Origin: Boswellia sacra
Lineage: Eukaryota > Streptophyta > Magnoliopsida > Sapindales > Burseraceae
Assembly: GCA_013180625.2 (NCBI GenBank)
Contig: SNVD02014732.1
Span: forward strand, 29,153 to 93,152
Reading direction: 5' to 3'
Length of the DNA: 64,000 bases
Each line of letters starts with the position of its first letter. Position 1 is the first letter of the stretch. Of the stretch, positions 29,239 to 42,175 are shown piece after piece. Position numbers and translations under genes: made by a program. The notes beneath the pieces are model-generated. The model searched no databases, was not told where the DNA came from, and was given only the letters and a program-made list of their open reading frames with translations.

Positions 29239-31186
29239 TGTGAATGGGCCTTTTATCCTGTTAGAGTGTTTGTGACCACGACACTGTGTCAAAGCCTATT
29301 TTGAGACTTAAGGGAACACAAACAAGCCATGGGCATGTTTGGAGCAAGGAGTCGCTACCCAATTATTCAATTGGGAATGAATGGAGCTAATCTGATCCCT
29401 CACTTCAGGACCTAAACTACCCTCATCCCTTCAGAGATGGGTTTGGGAAGTTAGGTACGAGTCTTTCAACTCGCCCGAATGTGAATATGGTCTCCACTTG
29501 GGAAACACCAAATAAGAATATCTCGTGTTGTTACTTAGTCCCCTTAAATGGCTCATTTTATGCACACATTCTCATTTTTATCTTTATTAGGCATGCTAAG
29601 TGATTGTTCAATCAAAATAATTGTATATTCATACAAAGAAAGAGGGAGAAGAATAGATTACATTTCCATCATACATCGGGGAAGGTGAGAGGATTACAAT
29701 AGTTGTTATTCAACAATCAAGTAAATTCTACTTTAACACTTCAAAAATTCATTCAATTATACAATTAAAATATTCAATAATAGAAAGTATATTCATGCAT
29801 ACAAAGTCAATCAATTCGAGACTCGATAAATAATGAATTCCTTACCATCACATGTGAGTCTATTCAATGCTCATTAAGCCTCTTACATGGCATTATACAA
29901 TCATTCAATTATACTTTTAATCATAGTATGTTCATACATTCATAATCAAACAAAGTCATAATCTAATATCATGGCATTCTAGCCTAAATTTTGATAAATT
30001 TTATCATGGCAATTCTACCAATGGTTACTCTAGCATAATTCATATCATGTATCACCATGGCATTTCTAGCCTAAAACATAGTATTCATGGCATATTCTAG
30101 CCTAATCCATGGTATTCATGGCATATTCTAGCCTATCAAATAATAACCAATCATAGCATTGAAGGACAAAATGGTAATTATACCTATTCTATATATTCCT
30201 AGCATTTATCAAAGCAAGTAAGTTTTCCTAGCATGATTCTAATCACGTACTCCTAAGCATGATTTTAAACATGTTCTCCTAATCATGGTTCTAAGCATTC
30301 GTAAAGAAAGTAAATTCCTAAACTTGATTGTAAAAAAGGAAAGTTCGTAGACTTACCTCGACACGCTTATCCACCTTACAAAATAAATGGGATTAGCACA
30401 ATTCATAATAACCCTAAACATGCTCTTAAGCATAAAATATGACCCTAAATATGTTTTTTCTAAGCAAGAAAAGTAAAAGGGAGAACAGGAGGGAGCAGAG
30501 AATTCTGCTCTCACAATGTACCCTTTTTGGGTTTAGAGCAATAAAATGCCTAAGAAAATTATACTGAAAAAGACTTCTCAAATTCTTGACCATGTCTTCA
30601 AGAGGGAGAAACAAATGATTATATTCGACAATCGATGTGAATTACAAAGTGAAAGAAGTAAGGTTTATATAGGAGAGGGGTGCAGACCAAAAAGGAAGTT
30701 TTTCAAGCTAATTTCTGAAAACAAACCCAAGAGGGTCGGACGACCATCTCCAGATAGCTAGACAACCATCTGATGGACCGCCGACCATTGGCCAATTGTC
30801 GAGCCGCTGTTAGATGGTCTTGCGGCTGCTTGATGGCCTGTCGGCTAATTTCCCATTGACCCATTCCTTTTTTATCGTCCTTTGATGTAGTCCCTTCGAA
30901 CCTTTGTTCCTTCAATCGCGTATAACTTTTGGAATTTAACTCTAATTTGCGATCCTTAAATTTCTATGAAACTAGACATCTGTAGCTTTGCAATGGTATA
31001 TGACTCATCACTAGATTCCTCTAAGATTAATTTATATTGATTTTTCTAAGTTATATATTAGTTTCTAGACTCCTCACCAACTTCTTTTCACCCTTCTCTT
31101 CTTGACTCTCGAGGGCATTTTGATCATTTTTTTGCTCGACATTGATCTTCATTTCATCCTTGAGCCATAAAAAACTAGTGTCTATA
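29239..31186 (-). mobile_element. Solo LTR K2 inserted in element J
   Basis: Opposite orientation to K1. The plus strand starts TGTGAATGGGCC and ends GTGTCTATA. Flanks are GGGTC (29234-29238) and GGGTT (31187-31191), a duplication with one mismatch. Length is 1948 bp. Confidence 0.78.
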
Positions 31187-31271
31187 GGGTTAGATTCCTG
31201 ATCCAGAGCTGGAAAAGCCCAACACATAAAGCAAACCCATTACCCAACGATAACCAGGTCCAACGGTTAGC
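31187..31271 (+). pseudogene. Element J gag, part 3
   Basis: About 85 bp. The translation (G*IPDPELEKPNT) aligns with the minus-strand H sequence IPDLEAYEPNIRSN, which in H follows the zinc-knuckle segment directly. It continues J between solo LTRs K2 and K3. Confidence 0.65.
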
Positions 31272-33199
31272 TATAAACACTAGATTTTTTAGGCTCGAGA
31301 ATAAAGTGAAGATGAATGTCGAACAAAGAAAATGACTAAAATTCCCTTGGGAGTCAAGAAGACAAGAGTGAAGGGAAGTGGTGAAGAGTCTGAAAAACTG
31401 ACACATAGCTTTGAAAAATCATAGAAAATAATCCAGAAGGAATCTAATGGTGAGTCATATATCATCTGCGGGTGTCTAGTTTTCATAGAAATTTACGGAT
31501 CATAAATTGGAGTTGAATTCCAAAAGTTATGTGCGATCAAAGGAGCAAAGGTTCAAAGGGACTACATCGAAGGATGATAAAAAAGGAACAGGTCAAAAGG
31601 AAATTGGTCGACCAACCCTCAAACAGCCACTCGGCTGTCCAAGATAGTCGTCTGACCATCTGACAACTACCCAGCTATTGGCCAATGGCCGGGTGTCTAT
31701 CAGATGGCCGCCTGACCCTTGTTGGTTTATTTCCAAAAATTTGCTTAGAAATATTCCTTTTTCATTTGCACCCCTCTCCTATATAAACCCTACTCCCTCC
31801 ACTTTGTAATTCACACCGATTGTCAAATACAATCATCTCTTTCTCCCTTTTGAAGACAAGCTCGAGAATTCGAGAAGTCTTTTCTAGTATAAATTTTTTG
31901 AGGTATTTTATTGCTCTAAACCTAGAAAAGGTACGTCTTGAGAGCAGAATTCTCTACTCCCTCCCATTCCCTTTTATTTTACTTGCTTCGAAAAAGCATG
32001 TTTAGGACTTTATTTCTGTGCTTAGAAGCATGATTACGGTTATTATGCATTGTCCTAACCCAATTTGTTTTGTAAGCTGGAAATCCTTGTCAAGGTAAGT
32101 CATCTTTCCTTTCCTTATTTAGAAATATGTTTAAGAATTTAATTTCTTCGTGAATGCTTACAAATATGCTTAGGTACACATGCTTAGAATCATACTTAAG
32201 AACACATGATTAGAATCATACTAAGGAGAACTTATATTTACTTTGATGTATGCTAGAAAATAGCATATAATAGGTAGAATTATCATGTTGCCCTTGAATG
32301 TCTTCTTTGAGCTAGAATAGCTGTGATTGATTTCAATTATTTGATTTAGGCTAGAAATGCCATGATTAGGCTAGAATATGCCATGATAATTATAATTAGG
32401 CTAGAAATGCTATGATTCTTAATAAATTGATATGAATTATGCTTGAATAGCACTAGGTAGAATACCATGACACTAGGTTATGGCTTTGTTTGATTTATAA
32501 TTTATGAATGTAGAAATGTTTGTATATTATAAAGTGTAATTGTATGATGCCATGAAGAGATGATGTTCTCACAATGATGGTGAAGTCTATCACTAAGAAT
32601 GTATGCCTTAGCTATGGATATGTAGGAAGCTTGAATAGATGTTGAATAGACTCACACATGGTAGTGAGGAATTCATCATCTATTAAGTTTCGAATGTATG
32701 CGAATGTGTGAAACATTATATTATTGTTGAATAGCAATGTTGTAATCCTCTCCCCTTCCCCCTTGTATAACGGAAATGTAATCTATTCTCCTCTCTCTTT
32801 CTTTATATGAATATACAACTGTTTTGATTGAACAATCACTCAACATGTTTAGTAAAGATAAAAATGAGAATGTGTGCATAAAATGAACAATTTAAGTGGA
32901 CTAAGTAACAACACAAGATATTCTTATTTGGTATTTCCTAAGTGGAGGTCGGATTTACATCCAATGGGTCGAAAGACTCGTACCTAACTTCCCGAACCCA
33001 TCTCTAAAGGAATGAAGGTAATTTAAGTCCTGAAGCGAGGGATCGTATTACCACCGTTCATTACCAATTGAATAATTAGGTGGCGACTCTTTTCTCTAAA
33101 CGTGCCCATGGCTCGTTTGTATTCCCTTAAGTCTCAAAAGAGGCTTTGACACAGTGTCCTGGTCACAAATGCTCTGGTGGGATGAAAGCCCTGTTCACA
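31272..33199 (+). mobile_element. Solo LTR K3 inserted in element J
   Basis: Starts TATAAACACTAGATTTTTTAG and ends GTTCACA. The flanking 5-mers (TTAGC and CCAAC) do not match, so the duplication has decayed or the ends are mis-set. J coding continues on both sides: the right flank reads NMIGSGLTEEEVINSF, which follows part 3 in the H order. Confidence 0.72.
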
Positions 33200-33720
33200 C
33201 CAACATGATTGGGTCGGGCTTGACCGAGGAAGAAGTAATAAACTCTTTTGAAGAAAATGGTGGATCGAGTCAGGCTGAGAGGGCCAAAAGAAGGGAGAAG
33301 TCCAAGCTTAAACAATGGGAAGGATCCATTAGAAAGGTGACCATAAAGAAGAAGCCCAAGGAAGAGAAGCTTCAGGGTTAAGCACCACCAATTGACTCGC
33401 CTGTTAACCTTGCTGCCTAAAGAGGGGATCAAAGATTCTATTATGAGGAACTATTTGTGCCGAATAAGGAAGATATTGTATACATTTCCAAGTTTAATGC
33501 AATGAAAAATCAATTTGCTTATTTGTGTGATGTCTTTCTTGATGGAATCGCACATGATAATTTGCATTTCACTAGCATATTTGATATCCACGCCATTCAA
33601 ACTCATGAAATTAATTTTGATACAATTGAAAAACCCAAGAGCCTAAGCATTACACTTGATAGAACTCCTGAAGAGAGAGAGAGAGATTTGAAAAATTACT
33701 AAAGAAACATGAATAAGTCT
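33200..33720 (+). pseudogene. Element J gag end and protease-RT connection
   Basis: 33204-33381 reads NMIGSGLTEEEVINSFEENG and a Lys/Arg-rich stretch. 33457-33702 reads NKEDIVYISKFNAMKNQFAY ... TPEERERDLKNY. Compared with H, the protease and G-patch segment (about 1.5 kb) is missing between these two blocks, so J is internally deleted. Confidence 0.72.
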
Positions 33721-34540
33721 TCGCCTGGTCTGATGATGACATGCCTGGAATCGATAGAAGTATCACTAAGCACAAAATTCCAATGTATCTGTATATGAAG
33801 CCAGTCAAGTAAAAGTTAAGACTAGAATGGGCTTAGAAGATAAAGAAAGAAGTATCCAAGTAGATTGAAGCTAAGTTCCTAAATGTGGTGAACCATCCGA
33901 AATGGTTAGCCAACATCGTGCCAATGCCACAGAAGGATGGAAAGATCCAAACGTGTGTTGATTACCGAGACTTGAACAAGGCCTCACCGAATGATGACTT
34001 TCTTTTTGCCTCACAATTGATGTGTTCGTAGACAACGCCGCCACCAGTATAATGTTCTCTTTTGTAGATAGGTTTTTTAGTTACAACCAGATAATGATGA
34101 TCAATGAAGACATGATGAAAACAGATGTCATCATTGAGTAAGGAACATATGATTGCAAGCTGATGCCCTTCGATGGAGTTAAAGACTGCAGAGGCAACCT
34201 ACCAATGAATGGTGACGATGCTATTCCACGATATGATGCATAAGGAGATAAAAGTATTTATAGATGACATGATGGTGAAATCCGAGACTCAAGATGTCAC
34301 TTTGAAGTATTAAATAGATTCTTAGAAAGAGTGAAGAAGCATAAGCTGCAGCTTAATCCAAAGAAATTCGTTTTTGGAGTCACCTTAAGGAAGCTATCGG
34401 TGTTCGTAGTTGGCAAGAAAGGGATAGAGTTAGATCTCAACAAGGTTAATGTGATTACGAAGATGCCATCGTCCAAAAAAAGAAGTTAGAGGGGTTCTTG
34501 GGAATATCCAATACATCAGTCGTTTCATTGCCAAATTGGC
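33700..34540 (+). pseudogene. Element J reverse transcriptase, degenerate
   Basis: Recognisable RT landmarks in broken frames: HE*VFAWSDDDMPGIDRSI (33712-33770), PKWLANIVPMPQKDGKIQTC and DYRDLNKASPNDD (33890-34000), a decayed catalytic box (FIDDMMVKSE near 34255-34280), and QYISRFIAKLA (34510-34545). Many stops. Not functional. Confidence 0.72.
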
Positions 34541-35110
34541 AATAGTTTGTGCACCAATCTACATACTCCTAAAGAAAGATCAGCCAGTGACGTGAAATGA
34601 TCAGTGGCAAGAAGCATTTGAGAAGATTAAGAAGTATTTACAAAATCTGCCAATTTTGAGATTGCCAAAACATGGCAAGAATCTAATTCTCTACTTGACT
34701 CTTGACGAGGAAGCCATTGGTGTTATGCTAGCACAAGAAGACGAGAATGGCATAAAGCATGCCATTTACTATCATAGTAAGAGTTGCTACTGCATAAAAG
34801 AAAGTACAGTTACATAAAGAAGACGTATTTAACCATGGTGTGGCACTCCAAGAAGTTAAGGCATTATTTTCAATCTTATAAGATTAAGGCTGTCTCGAAG
34901 GAGGATCCAATGAAGTATCTTTATAAAGCACCTTCCTTGGTGGGGAAGCTAGCAAGATGGCTCGTCCAGTTGTCAGAATTTGACATTGAGTACGTCACCA
35001 AGAATGTAGTGAAAGGAAAAGTAGTTACAAAATTCTCAACGATGAATTTGGCTGACAATGATGAACCATTGGAGTTGGATTTCCTATATAAACATCTGGG
35101 GCAATCTTAG
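34541..35110 (+). pseudogene. Element J RNase H and connection
   Basis: LPILRLPKHGKNLILYLTLD and AIGVMLAQEDENGIKHAIYY (RNase H start), then HSKKLRHYFQSYKIKAVSKE and LVQLSEFDIEYVTKNVVKGK (connection domain). Stops interrupt it. Confidence 0.75.
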
Positions 35111-35450
35111 TAATAGGATGGAGGATAATCTTTAAAGGAGTTGTTAATAGAAATGGTGTTGGAATAGGAGTTATTCTAGTCTCATTGACTGAAGAAGTCA
35201 TTCCTTTTGCTAAGATTCTAGAATTTGGAGTCACTAATAACGTGACTGAATATGAGGCCTGTGCCTTTAGGTTAGAAATTGTGAGTACGATGGGCACCGA
35301 TGAAATAGAAGTGATGGAAGATTCAAAGTTAGTTAACTCTGAAGTCAATAAAGATTGGGATTTCAGAGAAAGAAGGTTAAAGTTGTATCTGGAGCACATT
35401 AGAAGGCTAATTGGGAGGTTCAAGCACATTAGATGGTCGACGCTTTAGCT
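35111..35450 (+). pseudogene. Element J second (archaeal-type) RNase H domain
   Basis: Reads RNGVGIGVILVSLTEEVIPF, then LEFGVTNNVTEYEACAFRLE and IEVMEDSKLVNSEVNK. This is the plant aRH domain that Tat-lineage elements carry between the usual RNase H and integrase. TNNVTEYEA holds the catalytic Glu. It identifies J as Tat lineage. Confidence 0.72.
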
Positions 35451-36809
35451 TTTTTGATATCAATTTGGGTGAGTACTCAAGAGTTGTTAGTGAGGCCAAT
35501 AATGATATCACAAGCAGAGGGTCCTTGTTACATGGAACTTCATGTAATAGAAGTCGAAGTGGATGAGAAGCCATGGTTCTATGATCTGAAGAGATACTTC
35601 GAAGACAAAATTCTACTAGATAGGGCAAACGAGAAAGACAGAGCTATACTGCGAAGGTTGGCCCAACAATTTACTTGTCATCAAGGAGTGATGTATAATA
35701 GAATGCCAGAAGCGATGTAATTAAGGAATGTCGATGAGCAAGGAGCTAGAAGACTCATGGAGGAAATCCATAGTAGTGTATGTGGGCCACACATGAATAG
35801 GCTAACGCTTATAAAGAAGATAATAGGGTAGGGCTTTTATTAGCTAACCATAGAGATGGATTGTGTCCAATTTGTGAAGAGGTGTTACTAGTGCCAAATC
35901 AATGAAAATTTGATTCACCAACCACCCTTGGAGGTACAATGATAGCACTGTAGCCCTTTGCTACATGGGGCATTGATATTATAGGTGAAATAAGGCCGTT
36001 AGCCTCAATAGATATCGATATATAGTGGTGGGGATTAACTACTTCACCAAATGGATAAAAGCTAACTCCTACAGTAAATTGGGGATAAGGCAGATGGTGA
36101 AGTTCATTAAGAGGAACATTACATACAGATTTGGAGTGCCACATCACATCGTGACTAACAATGGGGTTCATTTCAAGGCTGAGACTAACGACTTATTTGA
36201 GAAGTATGGGATTGAACACCATAAGTCATCTCCATATCGATCACAAGCAAATAGGGCATTAGAAGTGGCCAATAAGAACATAAAGAAGATGTTGGTCAAA
36301 ACGATGCAGACATACAAAGATTGGGCTGAGAAGTTATTATTTGTGATATAGGGTTATAGAACGGCACTTAAAAGCTCAACAAGCATGATGCCCTTTTCGT
36401 TGATGTATGGTTCAGAAGCAGTCCTACCAATTTAGACAGAAATGAAATCAGCGAGGGCTCTGATGCAAGCAAAAATTCCTGAAGGGGAGTGGATTTAAAA
36501 TAGATTTGAATGGCCTTTATTGATGAGAAAAGAATAAAGGCTAGATATCATATGAAACTATATCAGAAGTGGGTTGTTCGAGCCTTTAACAAGGGAATAA
36601 GGGCAAAAAGGTTTAAAGAAGAGGAATTAGTCCTTAAACAGGCTAGGCCAGTAGTGTTTGATCCGAGAGGGAAGCTTAAGCCTAACTGGGAAGGCCTATT
36701 CATTGTGACGAAGGTCATGTCTAACAAAGCTATCATATTATTAGACATAGAAAGGAATGAGTTCACTGAGCCTATCAACATGGACAAGCTGAAGACATAC
36801 TATTTGTAA
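35451..36809 (+). pseudogene. Element J integrase
   Basis: HHCC-domain remnants near 35720-35900 (ARRLMEEIHSSVCGPHMNRL ... CVQFVKRCY). Core 36025-36351: YRFGVPHHIVTNNGVHFKAE (second Asp replaced by Asn: TNNG for the usual SDNG) and EVANKNIKKMLVK (Glu). C-terminal part 36510-36809: VLKQARPVVFDPRGKLKPNW EGLFIV. In-frame stops in the core and between segments. Confidence 0.75.
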
Positions 36810-37014
36810 AAGTGAAAAAAATAAAGAAAAAAGAAAAAATGGAGAGTGAGAGGAAAAAATAATTAATAAGAAAAAAAAATGGCTAATTAATGACAAGGGT
36901 TATCTCATTGTGCACATATTGTTCAAAAAACAAATGATTGTAAATTTATTAATGAAATGAAATTGTTTAGAAACAAATATGCCTTTGAAATGTTTTATTA
37001 TTTTGCATGATAAC
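36810..37014 (+). other. A-rich tail downstream of element J pol
   Basis: A-rich sequence after the integrase stop, ending at the start of the truncated LTR M. No gene. Confidence 0.5.
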
Positions 37015-37865
37015 TGGAATGAGGCTTTCATCTCGCCAGAGCGTTTGTGATCACGGCACTGTGTCAAAGCCTCTTTTGAGACTTAAAGGAACAGAAACGA
37101 GCTATAGGCACATTTGGAGAAAAGAGTCACCATCTAATTATTCGATTGGGAATGAATGGAGGCAATCTGATCCCTTGCTTTGGGACCTAAACTATGCTCA
37201 TCCCTTCAGAGATGGGTTCGGAAAGTTACATACCAGTCTTTCGACTCGCCCGAATGCAAATCCGGCCTCCACTTAGGAAATACCAAATATTGTTACATAA
37301 TTTGCTTAGATTGTTCGTTTGATGCACACATTTTCGTTTTTATCTTCTTTAGACATGCAAGTGATTATTCAATAAAAAATAATTGTATATTCATACAAAG
37401 AAAGAGGGAGGATAATAGATTACGTTTCTGTCATACATGGGGAAAAGGGAGAGGTTTACAACATTTGTTCTTCAATAATAAAATAATGAAATATTCGATA
37501 CATTCATATGTTTAAATATTCATTCTAAGTAATAGTCCCTCACTATCAATGTGAGTCCACCATCACTTCATGGCATCACACAATTACACTTCTTAATATA
37601 CAAACTTTCATACATAAACAAACGAGTAATAAATCAAACAAAGCTATAGTCTAGTATCATAGCACTTCTACCTAGATTTGATAATTCTATCGTGCATTCT
37701 ACCTATTGCTATTCTAACATAATTCATATCAATTCGTATTATCATGACATTTCTAGCCTAACATGATTATCATGACATATTCTAGCCTAATCATGGCATT
37801 TTCAGCCTAATTCAAACAATTGAAATCAATCATAGCTGTTCTATTCAAACAAGATATTTAAGGGC
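37015..37865 (-). mobile_element. Truncated Tat-like LTR M
   Basis: The plus strand starts TGGAATGAGGCTTTCATC and follows the sequence of K2/H LTRs (CACTGTGTCAAAGCCTC..., CATCCCTTCAGAGATGGG) for about 850 bp. It is cut at 37866 by the LTR end of element F, so F inserted here; the rest of M should lie beyond the right edge of the window. Confidence 0.7.
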
Positions 37866-38960
37866 TGATGCATTCAAAACTAGCAAGTATACTACACAAG
37901 TAATAAAGTGATGAGTAAGATATCATTCCCACGAGGATTGTTGCTAATTAAATTTGTTATTCGATAGCAACAATATAATAAATGGGGGGTTTTGTTCATT
38001 GAATAAATAAATGAAATATGGATACAAATGAAGAATAACACAATACAAAGTCAAATGGAGTGAGAAATAATCAATGAGAGAAACATGGTTAAGGGATCAT
38101 TCTCTGCCACAAGATATGAATTTGCAAATTAACTATAGAATTGTCATCCAATTATAACATTGAAATTATCAATCGTAGATAACAACAAGCTCTGTTAACT
38201 TAATCTTTCCTCACTTTGTTGTTAAATAAAACAAGCTCTTTATTTAATCTTTATCTATTAAACAACCCAGAATAAGCTCTCTAAATTTAATTCAATGGAA
38301 GCATTATGATAAGAAAGATAGGCTGATCTAAGCAATAAACACACAAGTTCGGATTATTTAACTTAGGTTATATTTTTCAATTGCAATGTCCGATCACAAT
38401 TTTGCTACTAACGATTAGAAATTCAAGACGATTACGGATCAAGATTTCTACTCTAATAATAGACAACAACTAGATTCTATTTAGTTGGCCACCCAAATAA
38501 AATCAACAAGCAATCAGAAGCATTGAATATAGGAAAGTACAAGCAACTTCAATTATTGAATCAGATAACAATTTCTTCAACAATCAACTCACAAAAACCA
38601 TATCTAGGGCTTTGAAATCACCCTCAACCAAATCAGATTTAGTTACACATGTTCAAACACAACATAAATGCAATACAACATAGAGACATTCCCGAAAATG
38701 AAAAGAAAGGAAAACACTTAGCAAATCCCTTGAAAACCTCCTCCGTAGATGAATCTCCTTAGGATTGTAGTTCCTCCTCTTTCCAAGCCCTTATTTCTCC
38801 TTCAAAACTCCAGAAGATGAGAGAAATCAAGAGAGGCAACCTCTAACTCGTTCTTCCCCCTTCTTGTTATGAAAATAAAACCCTAAAATATGTTTATATA
38901 CTATGCTACAATAACCTACTATAGTGCCTCGAATAATAACATGCTACAGTGATTTGTAAT
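37866..38960 (-). mobile_element. Partial 3' LTR of element F (family 1)
   Basis: The plus strand begins TGATGCATTCAAAACTAGC (LTR 3' end) and runs to the CACTGTAGC region, ending about GTGATTTGTAAT. The first 300 bp of the LTR and the adjoining UTR end are deleted: 3' UTR sequence follows directly. It is more diverged from the other family 1 LTRs than they are from each other, so F looks older. Confidence 0.8.
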
Positions 38961-40033
38961 CGTAGCATAGCTCAAAATGTAATCGTGAATGATCTACATG
39001 CTCATAGATATGGGATAAACTGTTTGAAAAAATATTCGTTTGAGGTGAGGAAATCCTTCAGTGAATTAACAAGGAAAAAGGCTTAAAAAGGCTCAAAGGG
39101 TAACTAGGGATCAATTTCATTCAAGGTTGGCTAAGAAGGCTCAAACGATCCAAAGATGGCCTAAATCATTTCCGTAATCTTGCACAGTCTAGGATTTCGC
39201 CTTGAGGGACCATCAAACAAGTTCTAAAATTCATTGAAATCTAAAGGAACACTTAAATTGCATAAACCTTCTCTAAGTAAATAAATAACTCAGTGATTAC
39301 GGCCAAGTGTTTAATATTGTGCAAGGAATCAAAAGCAAAGCAAAAGCCAATAAAAATTTCAAGCACTCAGATCTATGCATCATTTATCGTTTTTCAAGAG
39401 TTATTCTCAATTTAATCATTGCCTTATCATCAGCCCACAAAATGCAAGAAAAGAAGTGCGTGGTGTTTTTAGACCTGAGTCAAGATTGTATGTTTCAACA
39501 ATCCTTAGGACCAGTAGCCCACAGACTTAAGGTTTCCAACCTATATACCTTTATTATGAATGAACAAAACAAGATACAAGATACTTTAAACAACAGTAAA
39601 TAAACAAACTACAAATTTATTTAGGTAGAATGTGTTTCAAGGGTTAAAGAAACCCCATATTCTGCCATTCTCAAATTTTTCACAATTTTTTTTTTTTGAA
39701 TCAGACCAAATAGAGACAAAAACACAAAACAACTTTAAATTACATAAAACTAAACATATTAATAAAATAACAAAATCCAACAGTTAGTAAACAAAAACAA
39801 GTTAGTTAGAATAGGTCTCAAAAGTTCAGAAGTTAGCCTCCTTATTCAGCCACTATCGATTGAAGAGATCCAGAATGCGTTTCAAGAGAACTTGAGTTTT
39901 TTAAGCGACCACTTTGAAGGCAAGATTAGAAAATATTACTTGGGGCGAAAGTCAAAAGAAATAACCTGAAAAATCTCAAATAAACACAATAAAAAGAAAG
40001 CAAACAAAAGTGAAGCAAACTAGCAGATAAAGA
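38961..40033 (-). other. 3' untranslated region of element F
   Basis: Reverse complement of the UTR after LOG in A (about 7052-8140), including the TTGAAACGCATTCTGGATC phrase near 39870-39890. No gene. Confidence 0.75.
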
Positions 40034-40684
40034 TTACAAGTGGAGCGTCAAATCTAGTTTACGCCTCTTACTACCTTTCGTAAACCAATCTATCCAAGTT
40101 GTTGCTGGATCAGGTGAATGGACAAATTCCTATAGTTTGTCAATCAAATCGTCTGCAGTTGAAGTTGTAACCCAGATTTGAGTCGCCGACTGTGAGATGA
40201 AGTTTTGTTCTACAGTTTGATCAAGAAAAGACAACAAACCATCAAAAAAATTATTGACATTTAACAAACCAATGGGTTTTCGGTGGATGTTTAGCTATGC
40301 CCAAGAGGTGATTTGAAATATTTTCTCTAATGTACCATAACCACCCGGCAAAGCTATAAATGCATCAGAGTTAAAAAGCATAAGTGTAACACGCTCATGC
40401 ATGCTCGAGACCTGTTACTCTTCCCCTATTGTGTTGCCTATGACGTGTCATATAACCAATGGTTTGGGGATAATGCCGAGAACCTAGCTTCCTCCTAAGT
40501 TTGCAACTATTGGCACATACCCCATTAACCTAAAGCTACCCCCTCCGTAAACCAAATGAATACGCCTCTCAGCTAATACCCTGACAAGATCAAGAACTGC
40601 TACTGTAAACTCTCGATCTTTACCAAATTGAGATCCACTAAATATGCATATATTTCGAAATCGCCGAATTAGTGTTTTCTCTAT
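40034..40684 (-). pseudogene. LOG: LOG pseudogene, element F
   Basis: Third family 1 copy of LOG. The start ATG has become ATA (40682-40684), so it reads IEKTLIRRFRNICIFSGSQF. GGGSFRLMG replaces GGGSLGLMG, and there is a stop after NLGGS near 40484. Further on, PGGYGTLE and IHRKPIGLLN are readable (40270-40360), and the C-terminus GSKRRKLDLTLHL is retained up to the stop at 40034. The unusual tail is therefore conserved even in a decayed copy. Not functional. Confidence 0.87.
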
Positions 40685-41140
40685 TTCTACATGTGCCCTA
40701 ACCATATGTAAGACAATGACACATATAAGGTGTTGTGTTTTTCAAAGGCAAAAGAGGTTATAATAATGACATTTGAAAATATGGAGAATGGACAGATACA
40801 AACGTAATACTCTTAGATTTGACATATGGGGACATAATTTCGGTGGGGGTTGCTCAATGCATATTTATTGCCCCAAGATTTGAAAAATTGAGATATGCTT
40901 TCGGCGGCGGTTGACAAAACCTCCACACTTCTCTCCCACGTATGCTTACGTTATGGGTAGTCGTGTGGTTGGTCAAAAAGATAACTTGAAATTAAAAGAA
41001 ACAAAATTAACAAACAACAACAACACAAAGACAACAATAATAATCAAATCAAACAAAACAAGAAAAATAAATTTTAATAATAATAACACATATTCAAATA
41101 TACAAGTCATTGTGATTGTGGCTCACATCTTCCTCTGGTT
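40685..41140 (-). other. Spacer between zinc-ORF and LOG, element F
   Basis: Homologous to 5885-6400 in A. It holds a single degenerate 67-bp unit (CACGTA in place of CACGTG near 40937). The TATA-like box is decayed to TGTATCTG. No gene. Confidence 0.65.
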
Positions 41141-41723
41141 TTACGTCTTGTAACGGCTGAAATGCCTTCTATGAGTTCGGGATAGGCTTCCCACCTAGTT
41201 TGCTTATAAACTAGCAAATAGGGTCTTTTTTAGTCAGATTCCCTAGACTATAACGCTGCAGTTCATCACGAAATTTTGTTCATAGATGAAGCAATTCACG
41301 GTGAACAAGTCCACAAGAATGTGACTCAGGAGTTAGTAAAATATTATCCAGAGACTCATTACTCAGACCATTCTTAATGAATGAAAGTTTATCTTCTCTA
41401 TTCCTGGACACAAAACCTAATGACCGACAACTCTGGTTGCAATTCCATCGAGCACATTTATAACAAACTTGTAACCTCTTTGCTCTTTGCCTTTAGGCGT
41501 AATAACTCTTTCCTAGACTAGGCATGTATACTATGAGATTAATATTAGGCTCACCAGACAATCTTACCCTGGCTTCGATAAGCCACCGGATATCCACAGG
41601 ATTTTTTAGGAGCATCAACATCCAAAGTCTAGTCATTCGTACTTTATAAATTTTGAACACAGTATTTTGAAGAAGTGAAGGGAAATATTTACGAAGGTTG
41701 GACAAAAAGATATCAATATCCAT
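41141..41723 (-). pseudogene. Zinc-ORF pseudogene, element F
   Basis: Starts MDIDIFLSNLRKYFPSLLQN at 41723. The basic/zinc part is readable (CYKCARWNCNQSCRSLGF) after a stop following KSYYA (41493). Length and order match the intact copy in E. The duplicated pol linker lies just upstream (41747-41849). Confidence 0.83.
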
Positions 41724-41746
41724 TGAAGAGAAGAAAAGGAAAGATA

Positions 41747-41849
41747 TTACTGATAATGCATTTGAGCCTGTTCTTCTCTAAGATATGCACGCTTCAAACC
41801 TTCAAGCAATGGCTTTAGTTCCCATTTGGGTGTTTCCTCAAGCTGTTGC
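41747..41849 (-). repeat. Duplicated protease-RT linker, element F
   Basis: Reads QQLEETPKWELKPLLEGLKR then AYL. Of the family 1 copies, this is the closest to the pol linker of G (LELKPLPEGLKYAYL), as expected if F is older. It ends with TAA at the same place as A and E. Confidence 0.7.
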
Positions 41850-42175
41850 ACAAATGAGCGCAGAGCATGGAATAATCAAATTAAACAAAAGAAAAGAGAA
41901 AGAAAATAAAGACACATAAAAAGAAATAAAAACACAACAGTAAACAAGTCAAAAACAAACAACAAAGCAAATGAGACAGATGGCAAAGAGAGATAAAACC
42001 TTATCAATTATGATGGATAGAGCTCACGAGAGGAATCTCCTCGAGACACAAAAATTGATCATTACTACCTTTTTTCCTTCTTCTTTCTTTTATTATTATT
42101 TTTATTTTTCAAAAACATTGGTTTGCCTCCCAATAAGCGCTTGGTTTAACGTCCTCAGCCTAACGTTACCTGCCC
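41850..42175 (-). other. Intron-like region between integrase and zinc-ORF, element F
   Basis: Minus-strand counterpart of the T-rich region at 4900-5170 of A, including the GGGAGGCAAACC phrase (about 42117-42131) and a T-rich stretch before GTGCAACAG. No gene. Confidence 0.6.

Noticed and set aside
37015..37865. M as the 3' LTR of element J
   Set aside because: It is in the opposite orientation to J, so it cannot be the J 3' LTR; it is a separate insertion cut by F.
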